DNA of 64,000 nt from Luteibaculum sp964627445 (GCA_964627445.1 CAZVJF010000006.1:191057-255056), one strand, 5' to 3'; counted from the first letter of the stretch, positions 1 through 7,937 are shown. Notes: generated by a model not told the origin, from the sequence alone. A program made the numbers and translations.

Positions 1-117
1 CACGGTATTCGATGAGCTTGTCCCTGATGCAAGGTTTTCTGAGTAATTCTTGGTGTTGTTGGTTTGGCAGGATATCCCGAGCCAGGAAATCCAGATAATG
101 TGAATTAAGTTTTTCAT
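1..117 (-). CDS. Lipoprotein, N-terminal part only
   Basis: An open frame of 39 codons runs off the left edge. It starts MKNLIHIIWISWLG and reaches Cys17 in the context LGISC, which fits a signal peptide with a lipobox, followed by a polar Ser/Thr/Asn-rich linker as in Bacteroidota lipoproteins. An in-frame ATG lies three codons upstream (at 126), but the signal peptide is better formed from 117. A near-consensus -7 box (TTTATTTG on the minus strand) lies just upstream. The mature domain is outside the window, so the function cannot be said. It reads away from the tRNA gene. Confidence 0.5.
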   Translation of the reverse strand, partial: MKNLIHIIWISWLGISCQTNNTKNYSENLASGTSSSNTV

Positions 118-271
118 AGCGACCATAGGAACATACAAATAAAATTTGATGTTTGTTTTTATATTATTGAAAATCAGCGGGTTATCAAGAAAGGTTTTTG
201 TTAGATTTAACAAATGACCCAAACCGATCGTGGATCAAGCTCTTTATTTACGATAGTTATCTTTGCCTGCC

Positions 272-343
272 GGCCCTGTAGTTCAATGGATAGAATAGAA
301 GTTTCCTAAACTTTTGATCTAGGTTCGATTCCTAGCAGGGCCA
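272..343 (+). tRNA. tRNA-Arg (anticodon CCU)
   Basis: A complete cloverleaf can be drawn. The acceptor arms GGCCCTG (272-278) and CAGGGCC (336-342) pair fully. The anticodon stem is GAAGT/ACTTT (298-302/310-314) around the loop TTCCTAA, giving anticodon CCT at 305-307, which reads AGG. The T arm is CTAGG-TTCGATT-CCTAG (319-335). The discriminator base is A343 and the 3' CCA is not encoded. A T-run follows at 345-350. No integrase or repeated tRNA 3' end was seen nearby, so there is no sign that it serves as an attachment site here. Confidence 0.95.
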
Positions 344-417
344 CTTTTTTCCATGGGCAAGGATCCCATTCCAATACCGAGCTTTATGTATCTTACTGCC
401 CAAATTCTGGTTAGGCT

Positions 418-1026
418 ATGCGCTTCTATAACAAAGTAAAATGGGTGTTGGGTTTTTTATTGGTCTTTGTGCTTATTGGCGCCACCAATCTTATCGACAG
501 AAACAATTTCTTACGGGTACGCGACTCCGTGATCTCCATTTATGAAGACCGACTAATTGCTAAGAATCTCATCATTGAAATCACAAAAGCGGTTCATAAA
601 AAAGAGTTGGCAGTAGTGGGGGAGGATGCCGATTTTTATACGCAAGAAAATGGCAGTATAAATCAGGAAATCCAAGATCATGTAGCCTCCTTTGGACGCA
701 CGAAATTGGTATATAAAGAGCAACAAGCCTACGATCAATTACAACGGTTGATCAACGATTTGTATCCCCTCGAAACCGAGGTTGTCGCTTCTGGTTTTTC
801 GGAGAAAACTGCGGTTTTCAAGCAAATCGATCGCATCAAGCAAACGCTAGATAAATTGTCCAGTATACAGCTCAGCGAAGGCGAACGGCAGCTTTCCATT
901 TCTAAAAAAGCCATCGATATGGTGGAGCTATATACCCAAATAGAAATTTATATTCTGGTGTTTCTCGCGGTGATTATCCAAATCATCATTATGTACAATC
1001 CCAAGCAGAAGCCTTTGGAGGAGTAA
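418..1026 (+). CDS. Two-TM sensor-like protein, four-helix-bundle type
   Basis: 202 aa. A short basic N-terminus precedes a transmembrane helix (about 10-27). A polar, helix-rich segment of about 145 residues follows, with long amphipathic helices (for example the stretch with KNLIIEITKAVHKKE and the one with QIDRIKQTLDKLSS). A second transmembrane helix lies at about 175-195, and the chain then ends after a ten-residue polar tail. This layout matches the periplasmic four-helix-bundle sensing domain of chemoreceptors and some kinases, but no HAMP, methyl-accepting or kinase part follows. It lies upstream of the PAS/kinase/regulator unit, so it may be its input subunit; that is inference from position only. 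Confidence 0.55.
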   Translation: MRFYNKVKWVLGFLLVFVLIGATNLIDRNNFLRVRDSVISIYEDRLIAKNLIIEITKAVHKKELAVVGEDADFYTQENGSINQEIQDHVASFGRTKLVYKEQQAYDQLQRLINDLYPLETEVVASGFSEKTAVFKQIDRIKQTLDKLSSIQLSEGERQLSISKKAIDMVELYTQIEIYILVFLAVIIQIIIMYNPKQKPLEE

Positions 1027-1439
1027 GTAATACGTACTGTGTTTTCATTGGATCACCAGGGTAACTCTTCTAGATTTTAGCCTTTCATGTCTTTGGTGTT
1101 CAGTTTTATCTAATTCGTGAGCCGTTCACCGCGATTAACGCTGGCTTGGTCGAATTGCTATCCCTTAGCCCCTCAAACTTATCCATATTAAGCCCTTGAG
1201 GAACTGTGTGAAGGAGTGCTGTTGAAGCAATAGCAAGCATAATCCTGTAGCACATCGCTTAAAGTTTATTAGGCAGTTGCACAGACTGCCATAACCGCTG
1301 AGTTTGTGATAAAGATCACTACCAGGTATTGTTCTTGACATGAATTAATTAGTTGGAAATTAACTAATTGAGCTTTCGCTAACATAAAACCTGGATTGGT
1401 CAAAAAGAAAAGTAACGTTTAACGCCAATACATTCCCCT
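1027..1439. other. 413-base gap with a dyad
   Basis: No gene was recognised on either strand. The only structure noted is a perfect 8-base inverted repeat, AATTAGTT / AACTAATT, at 1347-1369 with a 7-base spacer, about 70 bases upstream of the five-PAS gene. It could be an operator for the signalling unit. A promoter could not be assigned with confidence. Confidence 0.4.
1347..1369. promoter_or_regulatory. Perfect inverted repeat, possible operator
   Basis: The arms AATTAGTT (1347-1354) and AACTAATT (1362-1369) are perfectly complementary around the spacer GGAAATT. There is no T-run, so a terminator is unlikely. A shorter palindrome with the same TAGTT/AACTA core lies at 14329-14340, before another gene. 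Confidence 0.3.
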
Positions 1440-3419
1440 ATGAGTACAAAAACAGAAATACCAACTGCAGCAACTGAGTTGCTTCTTGCGGCCATTGGCG
1501 ATGCCAAGGATGCCTTTATTCTGGTAAATCCAGAAGGATTGGTTATGTATTGGAATGATGCTGCTGGACAGGTGTTTGGTTACCCTGAGGCGGATATACT
1601 GGGGGAACATGTAGATACACTAAATCCTAAAGGGGAGAGCAATTTTGCTACGCTCTCCGAGGTGTACAAGCAAAAATCGGGTACCGACCATTTTGAGGCC
1701 AAACGCATACGGAAAGACGGACGCCCCATAGAGGTTTCTCTTTCTATTGCTCCTGTGTATCAGGGCAAGAAAAAGGCAAGCGCATACAGTATAGTAGCCC
1801 GAGATATTACTGGACGCGAACAGTACTCGCAATATGCTCGGAGCTTAATTGAAGCTTCTGTAGACCCACTGGTGACCATTAGCCCAGAAGGTAAAATTAC
1901 CGATGTAAACGAGGCTACCGTGAGTGCCACAGGTTTAGAACGTGAAAAACTTATTGGAACCGACTTTTCCGATTACTTCACCGAACCCGAAAAAGCTCGG
2001 GATGGCTATCAGCAGGTGTTTGAAAAAGGTTTCGTAACCGACTATCCACTTACCATTAAGAATAAAGATGGTAAGTTGATGGACGTACTCTACAATGCTT
2101 CGGTTTACCGCGATGCACAGGGCAAAGTGCTGGGTGTTTTTGCAGCGGCACGTGATGTCACCGCCCAGCGGCAAGCCTCAGAGTACGCGCGCAGTTTAAT
2201 TGAAGCTTCTTTAGACCCGCTCGTAACCATTAGTGCCGAGGGTATTATTACCGATGTTAATGATGCCACCGTGCGCGCTACGGGGATGGAGCGGGAAAGT
2301 TTAATTGGCACGGACTTCTCCGATTACTTTACCGAGCCCGAAAAAGCACGCGAAGGTTACCAACAAGTTTTTGAAAAGGGATTTGTAAAAGATTATCCGC
2401 TCACCATAAAGCACAAAAATGGTAAGCTCATGGATGTACTGTACAACGCTACGGTATATCGTGATGTACAAGGCAATGTATTGGGTGTATTTGCAGCTGC
2501 CCGTGATGTTACCGCACAAAAACAAGCTTCGGAGTATGCACGAAGCTTAATTGAGGCTTCTTTAGATCCACTGGTAACTATTAGCCCCGAGGGAAAAATT
2601 ACCGATGTAAACGAGGCTACCATTAAGGCAACTGGTTTTGTTCGCGAAAAACTGATTGGTACCGATTTCTCTGACTATTTCACCGAACCCGAAAAAGCTC
2701 GCGAGGGATACCAACAGGTATTTGAGAAAGGTTTTGTAACAGATTATCCACTTACCATAAAGCACAAGAATGGCAAGTTGATGGATGTACTTTACAATGC
2801 TTCTGTGTATCGCGACTCGCAGGGGAAAGTACTGGGTGTGTTTGCCGCAGCACGCGACATTACTGCCCAGAAAGAATCCTCTCAGTATGCTCGAAGCCTT
2901 ATTGAAGCCTCGGTAGACCCCTTGGTAACCATTAGTGCCGAGGGTAAAATTACCGATGTAAACCAGGCTACGGCCGAGGCCACCGGTCTTACCCGAGAAG
3001 ACCTTATTGGAACGGACTTCTCCATGTATTTTACCGAACCTGATAAAGCCCAGAAGGGATACCAACAGGTTTTTGAAAAAGGTTTGGTAACGGATTATCC
3101 ACTTACCATACGCCATAAATCGGGCAAATTGATTGAGGTGCTGTATAATGCATCAGTGTATCGTGATACTAAAGGCGAAGTACTGGGAGTATTCGCTGCA
3201 GCGCGTGATATTACTGCCCAGCGCATTGCAGAGAAAGAGGCGGCAGAGAAAGAATCCAAATTAATACGCTTAGCGGAGTTGGAGCGCTTCCAAAAACTAA
3301 CCGTGGGCCGTGAGCTTAAAATGATAGAGTTGAAACAAGAAATAGAAGCGCTAAAAAAACGACTATCAACCCTAGGCGTGGACCCGGGTACCGATATGGG
3401 CCCAGAAATGAATATGTAA
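1440..3419 (+). CDS. Five-PAS-domain sensor protein without a kinase domain
   Basis: 659 aa, soluble. Residues about 13-130 form one PAS domain (motifs FILVNPEGLVMYWNDAA and VARDITGRE). Residues 132-599 are four near-identical PAS units of exactly 117 aa, each starting YARSLIEAS-DPLVTIS and ending VLGVFAAARD-TAQ. The C-terminus (about 600-645) is a predicted coiled coil containing RFQKLTVGRELKMIELK, the usual linker seen after PAS domains in front of kinase or adaptor parts, and then stops. The histidine kinase begins one base after the stop codon, so the two are almost certainly translated together and the kinase could act in trans. The ligand or cofactor is unknown. This could look like a frameshifted single kinase, but both the end here and the next start look natural. 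Confidence 0.85.
   Translation: MSTKTEIPTAATELLLAAIGDAKDAFILVNPEGLVMYWNDAAGQVFGYPEADILGEHVDTLNPKGESNFATLSEVYKQKSGTDHFEAKRIRKDGRPIEVSLSIAPVYQGKKKASAYSIVARDITGREQYSQYARSLIEASVDPLVTISPEGKITDVNEATVSATGLEREKLIGTDFSDYFTEPEKARDGYQQVFEKGFVTDYPLTIKNKDGKLMDVLYNASVYRDAQGKVLGVFAAARDVTAQRQASEYARSLIEASLDPLVTISAEGIITDVNDATVRATGMERESLIGTDFSDYFTEPEKAREGYQQVFEKGFVKDYPLTIKHKNGKLMDVLYNATVYRDVQGNVLGVFAAARDVTAQKQASEYARSLIEASLDPLVTISPEGKITDVNEATIKATGFVREKLIGTDFSDYFTEPEKAREGYQQVFEKGFVTDYPLTIKHKNGKLMDVLYNASVYRDSQGKVLGVFAAARDITAQKESSQYARSLIEASVDPLVTISAEGKITDVNQATAEATGLTREDLIGTDFSMYFTEPDKAQKGYQQVFEKGLVTDYPLTIRHKSGKLIEVLYNASVYRDTKGEVLGVFAAARDITAQRIAEKEAAEKESKLIRLAELERFQKLTVGRELKMIELKQEIEALKKRLSTLGVDPGTDMGPEMNM
1833..3236 (+). 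repeat. Four tandem PAS-coding repeats, 351-base period
   Basis: The codons for YARSLIEAS start at 1833, 2184, 2535 and 2886, exactly 351 bases apart each time. The copies are clearly alike at DNA level but differ at many third positions, so they are not recent perfect copies. Such an array could change in unit number by recombination. Confidence 0.9.
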
Positions 3420-3420
3420 G

Positions 3421-4494
3421 TTGGAACTATCAGATTTTAATCCAAATCAAAGCCTTACCGAAGGTGTTAAAGCAGCGGCTTTATTAAATATTCTGGAAGA
3501 TTTTAATAAAGAAAAACAGCTGTTGGAGGACACCATGAAGGCCATGCTAAATATTTTGGATGATAGCGAGCAGGACAAACAAAACATGCGCAACACCGAG
3601 CGCGCTATGGTAAACCTATTGGAGGATTCTATAGATGAGAAGGAGAAACTAGAGAATACAGAAAAAGCAGTAGTAAATATTCTGGAGGATTACGCAGTAG
3701 AAAAAGCGCATATAATACGAGTGAATAAAGAGTTGGAGGCCGTGCAAAAGGATTTGGAAATACAGGTTGAAGAAATCAGAAGATCGAACAAAGAGTTAGA
3801 AGCCTTCAGCTATTCTGTTTCTCATGATTTAAGGGCTCCACTGCGGGCCATTAATGGTTTTTCCGAAGTGCTGATGGAGGATTATTACCAAAACCTAGAC
3901 GAAGAGGGCAAGAAGGTAATCAAAACCATCATGCGCAATGCAAACAAAATGTCCAACTTAATAGACGACATTTTAGAGTATTCACGCATTGGTAGGAGGG
4001 CAGTAACGAAACAGAAGCTAGATATGAAGCTCATGTTCGAAGCTACTTTTAAAGAGTTGATGGCTATCGAAGACTCCAATCGAGAGGTACACTTTACCGT
4101 TGGTGATCTGGATCCTGCAATAGGAGATACCGTAATGATAAAGCAATTGTTAACCAACCTGGTGAGCAATGCTTTAAAATACACCCGAACCAAAGACAAG
4201 AGCATAATAAGTGTTCGCGGTATGCAAACAGATAAAGGATATACCTACGCGGTTCAGGACAATGGAGTTGGTTTTGATATGCGGTACTATGACAAACTGT
4301 TTGGAGTTTTTCAACGGCTTCATAAAGAAAGAGATTTTGAAGGCACAGGAGTGGGCCTCGCTATAGCACACCGGTTAACCCTACAACATGGAGGTACTAT
4401 ATGGGCCGAAAGCGTTATGGACGAGGGGAGTACCTTTTATTTCACCTTAGCACCACCTCCGGCTCCAGCTAAAAAACACACAGAAACGGCATGA
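3421..4494 (+). CDS. Soluble sensor histidine kinase
   Basis: 357 aa, no transmembrane segment. Residues about 18-90 hold four copies of a 21-residue helical unit (LLNILED, MLNILDD, MVNLLED, VVNILED at 21, 42, 63 and 84), i.e. three heptads each, continuing as coiled coil to about 128. The HisKA H-box is YSVSHDLRAPLR with the phospho-acceptor His135. The HATPase part has the N-box (LLTNLVSNALKYT), G1 (DNGVGFD) and G2 (GTGVGLAIAHR). This resembles the kinases that pair with small Rcp1-like regulators. The start is TTG at 3421, one base after the PAS gene stop; no better ATG lies nearby, since the next Met codons fall inside the repeat. Its stop overlaps the start of the regulator gene (ATGA). 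Confidence 0.88.
   Translation: MELSDFNPNQSLTEGVKAAALLNILEDFNKEKQLLEDTMKAMLNILDDSEQDKQNMRNTERAMVNLLEDSIDEKEKLENTEKAVVNILEDYAVEKAHIIRVNKELEAVQKDLEIQVEEIRRSNKELEAFSYSVSHDLRAPLRAINGFSEVLMEDYYQNLDEEGKKVIKTIMRNANKMSNLIDDILEYSRIGRRAVTKQKLDMKLMFEATFKELMAIEDSNREVHFTVGDLDPAIGDTVMIKQLLTNLVSNALKYTRTKDKSIISVRGMQTDKGYTYAVQDNGVGFDMRYYDKLFGVFQRLHKERDFEGTGVGLAIAHRLTLQHGGTIWAESVMDEGSTFYFTLAPPPAPAKKHTETA
3478..3690 (+). repeat. Four 21-residue coiled-coil repeats in the kinase
   Basis: Encodes residues 20-90 of the kinase. The motif [LM/V][LV]N[IL]LxD recurs every 21 residues, equal to three heptads. The regular heptad spacing suggests a rigid signalling helix or a docking surface for the coiled coil at the end of the upstream PAS protein; that role is inference. 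Confidence 0.75.
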
Positions 4495-4949
4495 GAGAAG
4501 AAGCGAGTTTAGATTTGTTATTGGTAGAAGATTTAGAGGAAGATGCTTTTCTTACACTACGGAGTTTAAAAAAGAACAAACTGTTGGGTACTGTAAAGTG
4601 GGTGGAAGACGGAGAAGAGGCGCTGGACTTTTTGTTGGGTACCGGAGTTTACAAAGGGAGAGATATTCGTATTCAGCCGCGTATCATTATGCTCGATCTA
4701 AAACTTCCAAAACTCAATGGCTTGCAAGTATTAAAAGAGATACGTGCCCAACTGCATACACGCCTTATACCCACAGTTATAGTTAGTTCTTCTAAAGAAC
4801 CAAAAGACTTGGAACAAGCTTACGAACATGGGGCGAGTAGCTATATCGTAAAACCGAGCGGAGCCGGACAAATTGATGCCGTAGTAAAAGAGTTGGGGCA
4901 ATATTGGCTCTCTATCAACTGTCCACCGGTAGAATCAATTCCCGCATAG
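4491..4949 (+). CDS. Single-domain response regulator, Rcp1-like
   Basis: 152 aa, one receiver domain and no output domain. Acidic residues follow the first strand (VEDLEED, about 13-18), the phospho-acceptor is Asp69 in IMLDLKLP, the switch Ser lies in VIVSSSKE (about 97), and the conserved Lys is in YIVKPS. The long insert after strand 2 (EDGEEALDFLLGTG) is typical of Rcp1-type regulators that partner phytochrome-like kinases. Its ATG overlaps the kinase stop by four bases, so the two are translationally coupled. The last 20 residues are a short helix-like tail, and any target must be reached by protein contact. Confidence 0.88.
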   Translation: MREEASLDLLLVEDLEEDAFLTLRSLKKNKLLGTVKWVEDGEEALDFLLGTGVYKGRDIRIQPRIIMLDLKLPKLNGLQVLKEIRAQLHTRLIPTVIVSSSKEPKDLEQAYEHGASSYIVKPSGAGQIDAVVKELGQYWLSINCPPVESIPA

Positions 4950-5050
4950 GTTTAAGCTTGCAGCTCCACTGAAAATTTTCAGGAAAAACCGTTTATCGAT
5001 ATCAGTCGTTGGATTGACGAGAATAGGGTGTGGCCATCGTAAAGTGAGCG

Positions 5051-5058
5051 TAGTTTTG
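5051..5058 (+). promoter_or_regulatory. -7 promoter box TAGTTTTG
   Basis: Full match to the Bacteroidota -7 consensus TAnnTTTG, 20 bases before the ATG at 5078. It makes the GTG at 5060 unlikely as a start. No clear -33 TTG is at the right distance. Confidence 0.5.
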
Positions 5059-5077
5059 CGTGGATATCTACCCACAC

Positions 5078-6622
5078 ATGAAAAACGTTGTAAAAATAAT
5101 CCTGCTAACGGCAATTGCGCTGATTACCGTTCGCTGTGCCAAGGATACCAGCAGCCCAACACAGGATCCACAGACCGATGGGCGAGCCACACTCAACAAT
5201 AACCCAGGCGATTTACAACAACGCGTTACCTATACCAACAAAGCCGTTGATCTGTATAAAAACGCTACGGTAGATCTTAGCATCATAGCCGAAGTAAGCG
5301 CTCCTGTGGTAAACGAAATTCCTTTGGCGGCAACCCATATTGCTTTTCATGCCAATCTTGTGTTTGTAACCTACCATGCGGTAGATGAACCGTATGCAGG
5401 ATCTATTGAGGTTTTTGATATCTCGGACGAAGCATCGCCACAGCTGATCTCGCAAATTTCTTTCGATGATACCGATGTGCACAACGGCTTTGTCCAGGGA
5501 CAAAATTTGTTTATTGCAGGAGCGCGTAGTACCGATGCCTCGGGCTACGATACTGAGTTTACGAAAGGAGCTATAGCGCAAAAGATGGAGCTCAACGGTA
5601 ACCAGCTCTCACTCAGCTATATTGAACAACCTTTACCCAGCTTTTCAAACAATGCCATCGTAAAATCTGGAAACGACCTATTAAACGTTACCGGTTCTGA
5701 AGGGGGTGGCTTGTATTACTTGCGTTCTCAAGATTTAGATTTCACTAGCGGTACGGCTATTGAAGGAGCTAAGTATGTTGCGGTTAAGGGTAGCGAAACG
5801 GTGGTGCTGGCGGGTCAAAGCAATCAGGCTAGTGTTTTCTATCAGGCCAACCCCAACGCAGGTTTTCAGGAGTATGATTTGGGCAAAGGAATTACCGAAG
5901 TGGGTAAAAATATGGTGGTACTTCACCAAAATATCATTTATGCTTCTTTAGGTCGCTTTGGATTGGTTGCTGTAGATAAAAACAGTGGTGAAGTGGTTGA
6001 AGAGTACCAGTTGGAGAACCCCACCGGTTTGTCCATTGCAACTGATGTAGACGATGACTTTGTATATGTAGCCCATGGCTCGGATGGTTTGATATTGCTT
6101 GAAAATACACCGGGATGGTTAGAGGCAGCTAAAATCACGTTAGAGGGTTCCGCCAACTTTGTAGCCAGTAACAATGAGCTCATTTTTGTAGCCGATGGCT
6201 TGTCGGGAATTAAAATATTGCGGAAGGAATCTCCAGAACCAGCCTTAGATCCTTACTGTACCAACGAAACCGCTTTTGTTGCTTACGGTGGTGCTATAAA
6301 AGATAAAATACGCCTGACGGCCATGGGTACCTACCAAGAAAGCGGAAGCGGCAACAAAAAGCGTTGGAGAATACGCAACGAGCGTGGAACACCAGTTACC
6401 ATTACATGGAGTATAGTGAGTGGGTTGGAATCAGGTACCTTTAATATACCTGCAAGCACGGAGGTACATTTCTCAACAGCAAGCGGTGGTACCATGCGCA
6501 TTTTCGAGGGCTTGGTTCAGCGGGATGTGAAAGCACATGGTGGTAACACCAAAGATTTGGCAGACTGCCGAGGTGAGAATGATGATGACGATGACGATGA
6601 CGATGACGATGATGACGACTAA
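5078..6622 (+). CDS. LVIVD-repeat-like lipoprotein with poly-Asp tail
   Basis: 514 aa from the ATG at 5078 (MKNVVKIILLTAIALI...), chosen because it gives a clean signal peptide with a lipobox ending TVRC and because a -7 box lies just upstream; an upstream in-frame GTG at 5060 was rejected. Residues about 60-385 form repeated strand-rich units of the kind VFDISDEASPQ and VYVAHGSDGLILLEN, resembling LVIVD-type beta-propeller repeats. A second strand-rich domain follows (about 395-490), with two Cys at its ends. The protein ends in 13 consecutive Asp residues just before the stop. It is predicted to be surface or periplasmic; the Asp tail could bind calcium or another cation. No enzyme motif was seen. 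Confidence 0.7.
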   Translation: MKNVVKIILLTAIALITVRCAKDTSSPTQDPQTDGRATLNNNPGDLQQRVTYTNKAVDLYKNATVDLSIIAEVSAPVVNEIPLAATHIAFHANLVFVTYHAVDEPYAGSIEVFDISDEASPQLISQISFDDTDVHNGFVQGQNLFIAGARSTDASGYDTEFTKGAIAQKMELNGNQLSLSYIEQPLPSFSNNAIVKSGNDLLNVTGSEGGGLYYLRSQDLDFTSGTAIEGAKYVAVKGSETVVLAGQSNQASVFYQANPNAGFQEYDLGKGITEVGKNMVVLHQNIIYASLGRFGLVAVDKNSGEVVEEYQLENPTGLSIATDVDDDFVYVAHGSDGLILLENTPGWLEAAKITLEGSANFVASNNELIFVADGLSGIKILRKESPEPALDPYCTNETAFVAYGGAIKDKIRLTAMGTYQESGSGNKKRWRIRNERGTPVTITWSIVSGLESGTFNIPASTEVHFSTASGGTMRIFEGLVQRDVKAHGGNTKDLADCRGENDDDDDDDDDDDDD

Positions 6623-6676
6623 GTCGATCTAAAACAACGATAAGAGTGGATACACTTATCCTACACGAGTAGCAAT

Positions 6677-6713
6677 AAAAAAGGGGTGGTTTCTCAGAAA
6701 CCACCCCTTTTTT
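6677..6713. terminator. Bidirectional rho-independent terminator
   Basis: A long perfect stem, AAAGGGGTGGTTTC / GAAACCACCCCTTT, with a 3-base loop, has an A-run on the left and a T-run on the right. It therefore serves the lipoprotein gene on the left and the leftward genes on the right. Confidence 0.9.
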
Positions 6714-6760
6714 TTATCTATAAAGCTGTGCTACAGCTATTCCTGCCAGTGTACCATGCG

Positions 6761-6910
6761 TTATTTGCTAAACATTTTAATCACCCAAAGAATAAGGTAA
6801 AGGCCCAGCCCGGTTCCATAAAAGAGCACGGCTACAACAAAAGCAATGCGGATGTACAGTACATTCCATCCTAGTTTTTGAGAAAGCCATTCTGAGACAC
6901 CTAAAAGCAT
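6761..6910 (-). CDS. 49-aa PspC-like membrane protein
   Basis: A very short gene, MLLGVSEWLSQKLGWN to MFSK. It has the PspC-type layout: LGVSEWLSQKLGW (the cytoplasmic turn before the helix), then Y-IRIAFV, then a hydrophobic helix with GTGLGLYLILW. Full PspC domains are about 60 residues, so this is a minimal form. It starts 18 bases after the stop of the DUF5362-like gene and ends before the shared terminator, so the two form one unit. PspC proteins take part in the envelope-stress (phage-shock) response; no other psp gene is here, so that role is only suggested by family. Confidence 0.7.
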   Translation of the reverse strand: MLLGVSEWLSQKLGWNVLYIRIAFVVAVLFYGTGLGLYLILWVIKMFSK

Positions 6911-6928
6911 ATAATTTCATTTTAAAGA

Positions 6929-7396
6929 TTAAACAAGCAACGCACCTACTGCCCCCATGATAAAGCCCAGAGCATACAATACCAAAACGATAATGGATAA
7001 GATGCCAAAAAAACGATACAAGGATTTTTGATTCTTGAAAGCTTCGTTCAACGTATCTCGGTCTCCTTGCTGCAAGGCCAGCTTTAACTGCTTAGAATAT
7101 TTGTAGAGGTACCAGGTTGGAAAGAAATAGAGTACTGCTATAATTAAATACGTAAAGGTTATGAAGAAACCCGCTCCATGAGGCATGGGAACACCTTGTT
7201 GCCTGGGCATCAATGAGAACAAGGTACCCATAAAAAATGAGGCGATAACGAGCATTCCCAGAGCAATAAAACCCATAATGGCCAAAAAACGCCCCCATTT
7301 TGCAGTTTCTATAAGGTAGGATACTCCAATACCGTCAATGACTAAGCTGGGTTTCTCTGGATTTTCCGATATCGATGCGATGCTTTCATTTTCCAT
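6929..7396 (-). CDS. DUF5362-like membrane protein
   Basis: 155 aa. After a polar N-terminus of about 30 residues there are three or four hydrophobic segments: about 33-58 (GRFLAIMGFIALGMLVIASFF), about 75-97 (ending in YFFPTWYLYKYS) and about 128-153. The element YKYSKQLKLALQQGDRDTLNEAFKNQKSLYRFFG between the second and third is typical of small Bacteroidota inner-membrane proteins of the DUF5362 type. Function unknown. It is transcribed with the PspC-like gene. The family name is from memory of the pattern, not from a search. Confidence 0.65.
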   Translation of the reverse strand: MENESIASISENPEKPSLVIDGIGVSYLIETAKWGRFLAIMGFIALGMLVIASFFMGTLFSLMPRQQGVPMPHGAGFFITFTYLIIAVLYFFPTWYLYKYSKQLKLALQQGDRDTLNEAFKNQKSLYRFFGILSIIVLVLYALGFIMGAVGALLV

Positions 7397-7461
7397 TTTC
7401 TAGCCTTTTTTGAAAGGTAAAGTACCAATTCCTAATGGTTTTACAGATTCCACTTCTCAAA

Positions 7462-7887
7462 TTATTGGGCTTGTCTTTTGGTCCAACGCTTTAAAGCGCC
7501 CGTTGCCCAAAGTGCCCAGAGTATGAGCACAGGCTGGAAAAACAATCGGATGAGACGCTTTCTATCGGTATCCAATCCAAACGCATCAATGCCCTGGGTG
7601 TACTGCGAAATATTTCCTGGGAAAATAAGCACAAAGAAGATCGCCAGGATGATGCCTACCCGTGCTTGATACTTCCATAAAAAGATCATCATAAGCCCCA
7701 GAATAATTTCAACTACGCCAGAAGAAACCACGACAAAATCCATAAATCCGGGGTTGCTGGGTAGCCAATGCGGGACTTGTGCTAAAAAGGTATCGCGGTC
7801 AAAAGTTAAATGACCAATGCCCGCAAACACCATAAAACCGCCTAAGATGATTCGAAAAACTTTTTGAAGCGCACTGGTGGGTTGCAT
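7462..7887 (-). CDS. DoxX-like membrane protein
   Basis: 141 aa with four predicted membrane helices (about 12-30, 48-68, 73-92, 112-130). GGFMVFAGIGHLTF near the N-terminus and the helical hairpin layout fit the DoxX / DoxX-like family of small membrane proteins, whose roles in redox and quinone-linked processes are poorly defined. It lies 50 bases after the DnaE-type polymerase gene on the same strand and may be co-transcribed with it, although a functional link is not obvious. Confidence 0.7.
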   Translation of the reverse strand: MQPTSALQKVFRIILGGFMVFAGIGHLTFDRDTFLAQVPHWLPSNPGFMDFVVVSSGVVEIILGLMMIFLWKYQARVGIILAIFFVLIFPGNISQYTQGIDAFGLDTDRKRLIRLFFQPVLILWALWATGALKRWTKRQAQ

Positions 7888-7937
7888 ACATATCCTTTTT
7901 TGGGAGGAGGGTTAAGCTACGCATTTTGCCGCGGTTA

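Noticed and set aside
272..343. tRNA-Arg as the attachment site of an element
   Set aside because: No integrase, no second copy of the tRNA 3' end in the window, and no island-like composition change.
3414..3423. Frameshift joining the PAS gene and the kinase gene
   Set aside because: The PAS protein ends with a natural coiled-coil tail and the kinase opens with its own repeat; each end looks complete. A sequencing check is still possible.
4969..4982. Palindrome CTGAAAATTTTCAG after the response regulator gene
   Set aside because: No T-run and an AT-rich centre, so it is weak as a terminator; left as chance.
6441..6704. Histidine-rich antisense frame over the poly-Asp tail
   Set aside because: The His/Arg-rich stretch is only the complement of the GAY repeat and it runs through the terminator.
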